DNA of 24,425 bases from Deinococcus sp. (GTDB lineage Bacteria > Deinococcota > Deinococci > Deinococcales > Deinococcaceae). Positions 19,032 to 24,425 of the stretch are shown here, one piece after another; within the stretch, counting starts at the first letter, position 1, and each line of letters begins with the position of its first letter. The notes under the pieces were generated by a model. The model was not told the DNA's origin. It ran no database searches and saw only the letters and a list, made by a program, of their open reading frames with translations. The translations under genes were made by a program, and so were the position numbers. The stretch spans positions 1 through 24,425 of the forward strand of contig NZ_JANYGJ010000178.1 in the NCBI RefSeq assembly GCF_025362455.1, in the 5' to 3' direction.

Positions 19032-19967
19032 TCAGTCCAGCAGCGCCAGCGGATTTTTCGGCACGCCGCCCTGGTAGGTGCCGTAGTGCAGGTGCGGCCC
19101 CGTCGAGCGTCCGCTGTTGCCGCTGCGCCCTATGACCTGCCCGGCATTCACCCGGTCCCCGCTGCGGGCGGCCAGACGGCTCAGGTGGGCGTAACGGGTC
19201 TTCCAGCCGTCGCCGTGATCCACGGTAATGGTCCAGCCCCAGCCGCGCCCGAAGTCGGCGCGGGCCTCTATGACCCGTCCAGCGCGTGAGGCCCGCACCG
19301 CCGTGCCCTCCGGCACCACGATGTCGATGCCGTAGTGCATTTCGGTGTCGCCGTCGAAGCTGCGTTCACCGAAACCGCTGCTGATCCAGCCGCGCACCGG
19401 CCATTGCCAGCCGGACGCCTGCTGAACGCTGAGCTGAACCAGCGGACGTGGCTGGCTGCTGGCCGGGTGAATGCTGGCTGGGCGACTGGTGGCTGGGCGG
19501 CTGCTGGCTGGGCGGCTGGTGGCTGGGTGACTGTCACGGCGGAGCTGACCTCTGGCCTTGGCCTGTGCCAGAGCGGACCTGGGCGCGGCCACCCGCCGGG
19601 CCGGAATATACAGCCGCTTGCCCGCCTGCACGGGCTTCTGGGCGCTCAGTCTGGGGTTGGCCCGCAGCAGTTGCCCCAGGCTCAGGTGGTAGCGCTGGGC
19701 GACGGTACTCAGCGTCTCGCCGCTTCTGACGGTGTGGGCGGCGGCTGGCTTGTGGGCGTCGGGCACGCGCAGCAGGCTGCCTGAACGCACTCTGTTCAGG
19801 TGCGGCACAGTTTGGTTGGCAGCCCGAAGCTGCCCCAGGCTCAGGCCGGTGCGCCGGGCGATGACGCTCAGGTTGTCGCCCGGCTGCACTTTGTAGGTGC
19901 CGGAAGCGCCCGCCGTCGTCAGGGTGAGCAGCAGCAGCGCGAGGCTTCGTCTAGAGATAGCGTTCAT
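19032..19967 (-). CDS. Secreted LysM / M23 (LytM) family endopeptidase
   Basis: 311 residues. A signal peptide (NAISRRSLALLLLTLTTAGASG) is followed by two LysM domains at about 24-68 (YKVQPGDNLSVIARRTGLS) and 75-120 (HTVRSGETLSTVAQRYHLS), which bind cell-wall glycan. A low-complexity linker holds five RPA(T/S)S-type pentapeptides, encoded by 15-bp DNA repeats near 19465-19530. The M23 domain has its zinc ligands in MHYGIDI and the HLHYG motif close to the end. M23 enzymes cut peptidoglycan cross-links. ATG 19967 was chosen because it opens the signal peptide and has AGGG upstream; the longer frame translates an intergenic repeat. Its promoter must lie in or near the repeat at 20021-20256. Confidence 0.93.
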   Translation of the reverse strand: MNAISRRSLALLLLTLTTAGASGTYKVQPGDNLSVIARRTGLSLGQLRAANQTVPHLNRVRSGSLLRVPDAHKPAAAHTVRSGETLSTVAQRYHLSLGQLLRANPRLSAQKPVQAGKRLYIPARRVAAPRSALAQAKARGQLRRDSHPATSRPASSRPATSRPASIHPASSQPRPLVQLSVQQASGWQWPVRGWISSGFGERSFDGDTEMHYGIDIVVPEGTAVRASRAGRVIEARADFGRGWGWTITVDHGDGWKTRYAHLSRLAARSGDRVNAGQVIGRSGNSGRSTGPHLHYGTYQGGVPKNPLALLD

Positions 19968-20020
19968 ACTCGCCCTGCATTGTCGCTGATTTCCGGGCAA
20001 AGGGGTGAGCACCGGCCCAT

Positions 20021-20256
20021 GCTCTAAGTATGTCCTTGCTAACATTTCGGGCTTCCGCTTCTTGGGCACAGCGGCACCTATCGGGCCTGCCCGCAAAAAG
20101 CGCTCCATCCCTCTCCTGCGGAGCTCTGCGAGTCCACTTCCGCCAGCGGGCAGGCGTCTGCTGGACGTCCGTTCTGCCCAAGAAGGACATACTTTCTTCC
20201 TCACTCGCTCTTCGTCGTGAACGGACGCGCCTGGGCACGCCACTCCTCCCACTCGG
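20021..20256 (+). repeat. Composite intergenic repeat, copy 2, with 12-bp terminal inverted repeats
   Basis: AAGTATGTCCTT at 20026-20037 is repeated inverted as AAGGACATACTT at 20183-20194, bounding a 169-bp unit. Homology to 18594-18994 continues past it to GCCACTCCTCCC near 20250. Inside, GCGGGCAGGCGTC...GTTCTGCCCAAGA matches 125-161. It fills most of the 329-base gap between the divergent M23 and truA genes. Open frames across it are spurious. Confidence 0.75.
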
Positions 20257-20296
20257 TAAAGCTAAAGCTTTACAAGGACATATTTAGCGTGGGCGA

Positions 20297-21106
20297 ATGA
20301 AGAGTTACCGGCCCCCCGAAGGCTTCTCGCGCTACCTGCTGGAGCTGAGCTGGCACGGCGCACGTTTTGTGGGCTGGCAATCGCAGCCCGGCCAGCGCAG
20401 CGTGCAGGACACCTTGTATGAGGCGCTCTGGCCGCTGATCGAGGGCGGGCCGGGCAACCTGCTGCGCCCCGTCGCCGCCGGACGCACCGACGCGGGCGTA
20501 CACGCCGAAATGATGACGGTCCACCTCGACGTTCGCAGCGGCGCACTGCGGCCCGGTCTGGCCGTGCTGGGCCGCGCCATCAACGCCCGGCTGGCGAGTG
20601 ATCTGGTGGTGCTGCGAGCCCAGGCAGCGCCGCCCGGTTTCCACGCCCGGTACTCCTGCACCGAGCGCAGCTATGTTTACCGGGTGCTGAGTGCGCCCAC
20701 CCGCCAGCCGCTGTGGGAGGGCCGGGCGCTGCACCTCAGCGGGCCGCTCGACCTTCAAGCCGTGCGCCGGGCCGCCGCGCTGCTGATCGGCGAGCACGAT
20801 TTCGCCGCCTTCGCCACCCAGGAGGAGCGAAGAACCGTGCGGCGGCTGCACCGGCTGGACGTGGTGCAAAACGCTCAGATCGCCGAATTTCACGTATCAG
20901 GCGAGAGCTTTCTGCGCCACATGGTGCGCGGACTGGTCGGCACCCTGCTGCGCGTCGGAGCGGGCAAACAGGCGCCGGAGCAAGTGGCCGAGGTGCTGGC
21001 CTCGCGCCAGCGTGCCCAGGCCGGAGCCAACGTGGCGCCGCACGGGCTGTATTTCAGCTCCGCGATCTATCCGCCTGAGTTTCCTGGCTCCGAAAAATTG
21101 GCATAA
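20297..21106 (+). CDS. truA: tRNA pseudouridine(38-40) synthase TruA
   Basis: 269 residues, the usual size. The catalytic aspartate is D65 in AAGRTDAGVHA, and downstream blocks FHARYSCTERSYVYRV, GEHDFAAFAT and GESFLRHMVRGLVGTLLRVG are typical of TruA. It converts uridines 38-40 of the tRNA anticodon stem-loop to pseudouridine. ATG 20297 has no Shine-Dalgarno sequence. TATTTA at 20281-20286 stands ten bases upstream and could be a -10 box giving a very short or no leader, which is common in Deinococcus. It stands alone on the plus strand after a repeat-filled gap. Confidence 0.94.
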   Translation: MKSYRPPEGFSRYLLELSWHGARFVGWQSQPGQRSVQDTLYEALWPLIEGGPGNLLRPVAAGRTDAGVHAEMMTVHLDVRSGALRPGLAVLGRAINARLASDLVVLRAQAAPPGFHARYSCTERSYVYRVLSAPTRQPLWEGRALHLSGPLDLQAVRRAAALLIGEHDFAAFATQEERRTVRRLHRLDVVQNAQIAEFHVSGESFLRHMVRGLVGTLLRVGAGKQAPEQVAEVLASRQRAQAGANVAPHGLYFSSAIYPPEFPGSEKLA

Positions 21107-21127
21107 AAAACCCGCCCTCTTCGGCGG
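21105..21127 (-). terminator. Antisense-oriented terminator-like hairpin after truA
   Basis: On the minus strand CCGCC (21127-21123) pairs with GGCGG (21116-21112), followed by a G and then six T (21110-21105). On the plus strand the hairpin has no T tract after it. No minus-strand gene precedes it, so its use is unclear. Confidence 0.35.
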
Positions 21128-21218
21128 TGATGACAAGAATATAGCGTGGTATGAGCCGGAAGTCAAATGTATGCAGCCAGCGCCCGGCAACGGCAGACCG
21201 CCGTAAGGTTCTCGCCCC

Positions 21219-21224
21219 TATACT
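21219..21224 (+). promoter_or_regulatory. Putative -10 box (TATACT) of the hydrolase/M42 pair
   Basis: TATACT ends nine bases before the first ATG (21234). This spacing would start the transcript at or just before that ATG, giving a leaderless or nearly leaderless message. No -35 is evident. Confidence 0.4.
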
Positions 21225-21230
21225 GGCCGC

Positions 21231-21264
21231 ACCATGAGCCAGACGACACCATGAGCCAGACGAC
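21231..21264 (+). repeat. 17-bp tandem duplication over the hydrolase start
   Basis: ACCATGAGCCAGACGAC occurs twice in a row (21231-21247, 21248-21264). Because 17 is not a multiple of three, the two ATG codons are in different frames. The first gives MSQTTP and a TGA that overlaps the second ATG. The second copy is the start of the full gene. Confidence 0.9.
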
Positions 21265-21709
21265 CTCTCACGCCCTGCTGCTGCTCGACGCGCAGCGACA
21301 CCAGTTTGAAACAAGCACGGTTGAAACAAGCACGGTTGAAACCATCGCCGCCGAAAACAGCACCATCCCGCACCGGCTCGCCGTCTGGCGGGAGGCGGTG
21401 GCCCAGGCGCGGCGCGGCGGCGTGCTGGTGGTGTTTTTACAGCGCGACGGCGAGGCGGGCGGCGGCCTGGAACCCCTGACTCGCGGCTGGACGCTGCACC
21501 CCGATTTCCGGGTCGAGGACGGCGACGTGTTGCTGCGCGTCAGCAGCGAAGACGCCTTTGCGGGCGGCGCCCTGAACCTGGAGCTGCGCAGCCGGGGCGT
21601 GACCGACCTGAGCGTGCTGGGCGTGTCTGGTCACGAGGCCGCCACCGAGCGCGGTGCTCACCTGGCCGGATTCGGGGTCATGGCCTGGCCCTCAGAGGCG
21701 GTGTCGTGA
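21251..21709 (+). CDS. Isochorismatase/cysteine-hydrolase-fold protein lacking catalytic residues
   Basis: 152 residues with the isochorismatase-like layout: HALLLLDAQ (D13) at the start, a long helix, GVLVVFLQRDGE, HPDF...GDVLLRVSSEDAFAGGALNLELRSRGVTDLSVLGVSG, then a helix. In active members the lysine lies in the strand before the DAF segment and the nucleophilic cysteine follows the Gly-Val-x-Thr turn. Here the positions read LLRVSS and GVSGHEAA, and the whole protein has no Lys and no Cys at all. I infer a non-catalytic relative or a degenerating gene. ETSTVETSTVET (from 21308) comes from a 15-bp tandem repeat. The stop overlaps the next GTG start (GTGA), so it is coupled to the M42 gene. 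Confidence 0.75.
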   Translation: MSQTTSHALLLLDAQRHQFETSTVETSTVETIAAENSTIPHRLAVWREAVAQARRGGVLVVFLQRDGEAGGGLEPLTRGWTLHPDFRVEDGDVLLRVSSEDAFAGGALNLELRSRGVTDLSVLGVSGHEAATERGAHLAGFGVMAWPSEAVS

Positions 21710-22749
21710 GCGCCCCTGAACCGATGGTGGAGTTTTTGCTGCGGCTGCTCAACACCCCCAGCCCGACCGGCTTGACCGAGGGCGCGGTGGCGCTGATCGA
21801 GGCCGAACTCAGTACCCTGGGCGTGCAGGCCCGGCGCACCCGCAAAGGCGCCCTGCACTGGATATTGCCCGGCACTGATCCGCGAGCCGGGCATATTGGG
21901 CCTAAAGTCCTGGCCCTCAGCGCCCACACCGACACGCTGGGCGCCATGATCCGGGCTGTGCTGCCCGACGGACGGCTGCGCCTGACCCAGCTCGGCGGCT
22001 ACGACTGGACCACCATCGAGGGCGCGTATGTGACGGTGCATGCCCAGGCCGGGCGCAGCTTCACCGGCACGGTGGTCAACGACTTCCAGAGCGGGCACAT
22101 CCGGCAGGGCGGCAGCGAGCTGCGCCGCAGCGGCGAGAACCTGTATGTGCGGCTCGACGAGCTGGTGGGCAGCGGCCACGACGTGCGTGCCCTGGGCATC
22201 GAGGTCGGCGATTTCGTCAGCTTCGAGCCGCGTGCCGTGCTGACCCCCAGCGGGTATCTCAAGAGCCGCCACCTCGACAACAAGGCGGGCGTGGCCATTC
22301 TGGTCGAACTGACCCGGCGCCTGGTGGCCCAGCCTGTCGCCATCACGGTCTGCGGCTGGATCACCGTCCACGAGGAGGTCGGCCACGGCGCCGCGCCCGG
22401 CTTCGGCGACGCCAGTGAACTGATCGTGCTCGATATGGCGGTGGTGGCGGGCGGCCAGACCAGCGACGAGCGCCAGGCGACGCTGTGCGTCAAGGACAGC
22501 AGCGGCCCGTATGACCACGCCCTGAGCAACCGCCTGCGCGCCGCCGCCCACCGGGCCGGAGTGCCGCTGAATATCGACACCTACCCGCGCTACAGCTCGG
22601 ACGCCAGCGCCGCCTGGAGTGCCGGACACGACCTCCCCGCCGCCCTGATCGGCCCCGGTGTGGACGCCAGCCACGCCTACGAACGCACCCACGTCGATGC
22701 CCTGCACGCCTGCGTCAGCATCCTGACGAGCTACTGCCGGGAACCGTAG
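21706..22749 (+). CDS. M42-family metallo-aminopeptidase/endoglucanase-like hydrolase
   Basis: 347 residues with the full two-metal site of the M42 family: H74 in SAHTDTLGAM, D191 in HLDNKAG, the general base and ligand pair E223-E224 in HEEVGHGA, D243 in VLDMAVV and H323 in ASHAYERTH. M42 enzymes are cytoplasmic, usually large tetrahedral, Zn/Co aminopeptidases that clear peptides; the older endoglucanase name is seldom right. GTG 21706 overlaps the preceding stop (GTGA), and no other start preserves the N-terminal PMVEFLLRLLNTPSPTG block. Confidence 0.93.
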   Translation: MSAPEPMVEFLLRLLNTPSPTGLTEGAVALIEAELSTLGVQARRTRKGALHWILPGTDPRAGHIGPKVLALSAHTDTLGAMIRAVLPDGRLRLTQLGGYDWTTIEGAYVTVHAQAGRSFTGTVVNDFQSGHIRQGGSELRRSGENLYVRLDELVGSGHDVRALGIEVGDFVSFEPRAVLTPSGYLKSRHLDNKAGVAILVELTRRLVAQPVAITVCGWITVHEEVGHGAAPGFGDASELIVLDMAVVAGGQTSDERQATLCVKDSSGPYDHALSNRLRAAAHRAGVPLNIDTYPRYSSDASAAWSAGHDLPAALIGPGVDASHAYERTHVDALHACVSILTSYCREP

Positions 22750-22763
22750 ACCGTCAGACCGCA

Positions 22764-22769
22764 TACCCT
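22764..22769 (+). promoter_or_regulatory. Putative -10 box for the P450 gene
   Basis: TACCCT lies six bases before ATG 22776 and fits the TANNNT boxes of Deinococcus leaderless genes. GGAGG also precedes this ATG, but only one base away, too close for normal Shine-Dalgarno use. Confidence 0.3.
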
Positions 22770-22775
22770 GGAGGT

Positions 22776-24035
22776 ATGACAGCCACTCAGCTCAGTCAGG
22801 CGGCCCTGGACATCCAGGCGATCTACCAGTCTCCGGAGGCCGTTCAGAACCCTTACCCGCTGTATGAGCGAGCCCGCCAGCACGGCGAGGTCGTGACGGT
22901 GCCGGAGTGGAACGCGGTGGCGGTCTTCGGCCATGAGGAAGTCAGCGCGGTGCTCAGGTCACCTGCGGCGCTCTCCGGGCAGTTCGTGGGGCAAGACGAT
23001 ACCGGCAGTCCGCTGCCCTCCGAGACGCTCAAGCTGCTTGAGCCGATGATGCTGTTTCACAACGGCCCCTCGCACGCCCGGCTGCGCGGGCTGGTAAACG
23101 CCGCCTTCACACCCCGCGTGGTAGCCGAGCAAGAACTCCTGGTGCGCGAGCTGACCCGCGAACTGCTGGCCGCTGCCGGGCCGGGCCGCTTCGATTTAAT
23201 CGAGGGGCTGGCCACGCCGCTGCCGGTGTCGGTCATCAGCCGGATGCTGGGGCTGTCGGGCACCGACGACGGCAAGTTTCGCCGCTGGACGCACAGCGTG
23301 GCCGAGCTGCTGGGCGGCGTGAACGCCTCGCCCGAACTGAGTGAGCAAATTGAGAGTGACGCCCGCGAGATGCGCGACTACTTCCGCGACCTGGCGAGCG
23401 AGCTGCGGGCCGCCCCTCAGCCGGGCCTGCTCAGTGCCCTGGCCGCCGTGAGTATGCCGGACGAGGAGGGCCAGGACGCCCAGCTCAGCTCCGACGAACT
23501 GCTGGCCAACGCCGTGCTGCTGCTGGTCGCCGGGCACGAAACGACCAGCAACCTGATTGGCCGGGGCGTGCTGGCCCTCAGCGAGCAGGCCGGTGCCTGG
23601 GCCGAGCTGTGCGCCGCGCCGGAACTCCCCGCCAGCCTGGCCACCAACTTAGCCGACGAACTGCTGCGCTTCACCAGCCCCGTGCAGCTCACGGGCCGGG
23701 TGCTGGGCGCCCCGACGGACATCGGCGCTCAGACCTTCGCGGCGGGCACGCACACCATGCTGCTGCTGGCCGCCGCCAACCGCGACCCGCGCACCTTTGC
23801 GGCGCCGGATCAGCTCGACTGGCAGCGGCCCAACGCGGCGCGGCATCTGGCCTTCGCCAGCGGGCCACATTACTGTCTGGGCGCCAGTCTGGCCCGGCTG
23901 GAAGCGCGGGTGGTGTTCGGCGAGCTGGCCCGCTACCCGCAGCTTTGCGTGCTGGAGCAGGCCCACGAGTACCGGCCCAACATCACCCTGCGCGGGCTCA
24001 CGCGGCTGGAGGTGGAGCTGGGCGAGCGGGGGTAG
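22776..24035 (+). CDS. Cytochrome P450
   Basis: 419 residues, a soluble class I bacterial P450. The I-helix oxygen motif is AGHETT (252-257), the K-helix ExxR is ELLR (E295-R298), and the heme loop is FASGPHYCLGASLAR with the iron-ligating C367. It needs separate redox partners, and none is encoded nearby. Deinococcus radiodurans uses a P450 (CYP287A1) to hydroxylate the carotenoid deinoxanthin at C2; this could be the same enzyme, but no carotenoid gene is adjacent and I cannot compare sequences. ATG 22776 is the start, 26 bases after the M42 stop. The 3' side runs into a MITE-like element. Confidence 0.93.
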   Translation: MTATQLSQAALDIQAIYQSPEAVQNPYPLYERARQHGEVVTVPEWNAVAVFGHEEVSAVLRSPAALSGQFVGQDDTGSPLPSETLKLLEPMMLFHNGPSHARLRGLVNAAFTPRVVAEQELLVRELTRELLAAAGPGRFDLIEGLATPLPVSVISRMLGLSGTDDGKFRRWTHSVAELLGGVNASPELSEQIESDAREMRDYFRDLASELRAAPQPGLLSALAAVSMPDEEGQDAQLSSDELLANAVLLLVAGHETTSNLIGRGVLALSEQAGAWAELCAAPELPASLATNLADELLRFTSPVQLTGRVLGAPTDIGAQTFAAGTHTMLLLAAANRDPRTFAAPDQLDWQRPNAARHLAFASGPHYCLGASLARLEARVVFGELARYPQLCVLEQAHEYRPNITLRGLTRLEVELGERG

Positions 24036-24094
24036 GCGGTTGGGTTGCGTTGCTGGAGGCTGGATGGGTGGTGGGCGGGGACGCGGCGTTGCCT

Positions 24095-24219
24095 AGAGCA
24101 GATGTCATAAAAAGACCCTTTTTATGACCGAGCGGAGCGAGTAGTTTTAACTGAGCAGGACGCAGAATGGAGGCGCGGGGAGGCTGTTTTCCCCGTGGCG
24201 TAATTCGGAGTACTGCTCT
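24095..24219 (-). mobile_element. MITE-like 125-bp element, copy 2 (inverted)
   Basis: Reverse complement of 18474-18598 with one changed base (in AGTTTTAACTGAG). It has the same AGAGCAG/CTGCTCT ends and the same AT-rich hairpin at 24104-24128. It sits 59 bases after the P450 stop. The near identity means recent spread or gene conversion. Confidence 0.7.
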
Positions 24220-24263
24220 GGGCTTCAGCTCGTTGCGAATGCGTCTGCTCCCCCACCCCCCAG

Positions 24264-24425
24264 CGGGCAGGCCCTTCGTCGTGAACGGACTGTCGTCATG
24301 AGCGGACACCCATGAGGGTGCCATTCCTCCCCATGAGGACGCCACTCCTCCCATACGGGTGCCGTTCTGCCCAAGCGGTCAGGCCCCGATGGGGCGCAAC
24401 TGGCCACAGGTTCGGGGACGGCGTC
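24264..24425. repeat. Intergenic repeat cluster at the right edge
   Basis: Positions 24278-24350 match 18874-18950 inverted, 24363-24374 carries CCGTTCTGCCCAAG as at 149-162, and 24384-24425 matches 162-203 inverted. The last match is cut by the window edge. No gene is present between 24036 and 24425. Confidence 0.75.

Noticed and set aside
18474..24219. A composite transposon bounded by the two 125-bp copies
   Set aside because: No transposase lies inside or beside them and the enclosed genes are mostly housekeeping, so inverted non-autonomous repeats are the simpler reading.

Overview
The window looks like Deinococcus chromosome (Deinococcus-Thermus). The basis is family-level recognition: GC-rich coding sequence, a tellurium/stress (Ter) gene cluster of the Deinococcus type, a PilB-type ATPase with a long repeated N-terminus like Thermus PilF, and a cytochrome P450. 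I ran no database search. I see no tRNA, rRNA, CRISPR array or transposase.

Layout. (1) 1-297 is intergenic, with a dispersed repeat and a minus-strand terminator. (2) 298-11881 is a minus-strand Ter cluster of ten genes. The upstream part holds a TerD, a TerD-TerA fusion, a TerD-vWA fusion, a second TerD and the membrane protein TerC, which is followed by a strong terminator. Then comes an overlapping four-gene set: ATP-grasp ligase, PRTase-TRSP protein, HAD phosphatase and PRTase/PELOTA (StiP-like) protein. AIM24 and HpcH/CitE-like lyase genes follow. The AIM24 gene carries a clear one-base frameshift. This set matches the Ter-linked 'biosynthetic' module known from comparative genomics, whose chemical product is, to my knowledge, undefined. 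(3) 12044-12733 (-) is a TrmH tRNA methyltransferase. (4) 12902-18367 (+) holds pgeF, a yqeG-like HAD gene, a possible leader peptide, pilB and pilT. (5) 18368-20296 is repeat-rich and surrounds a minus-strand LysM/M23 endopeptidase gene. (6) 20297-24035 (+) holds truA, a degenerate cysteine-hydrolase-fold gene, an M42 peptidase and a P450. (7) 24036-24425 is repeats again.

How the parts may work together (inference): the TerD, TerA and vWA proteins would form a membrane-associated, calcium-binding stress complex with TerC. The ligase, PRTases, phosphatase and lyase would make or modify a small, perhaps nucleotide-like, molecule. PilB and PilT are the extension and retraction motors of a type IV pilus, which in this phylum also serves DNA uptake.

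The less expected signals lie between genes. Two 125-bp MITE-like copies, differing at one base, sit in inverted orientation around 18.5-24.2 kb. There is a mosaic family of longer intergenic repeats. Three intergenic gaps have long inverted arms placed just after one stop codon and just before the next ribosome binding site. Three tiny ORFs end in ATGA overlaps with the starts of terC, pilB and the hydrolase gene.
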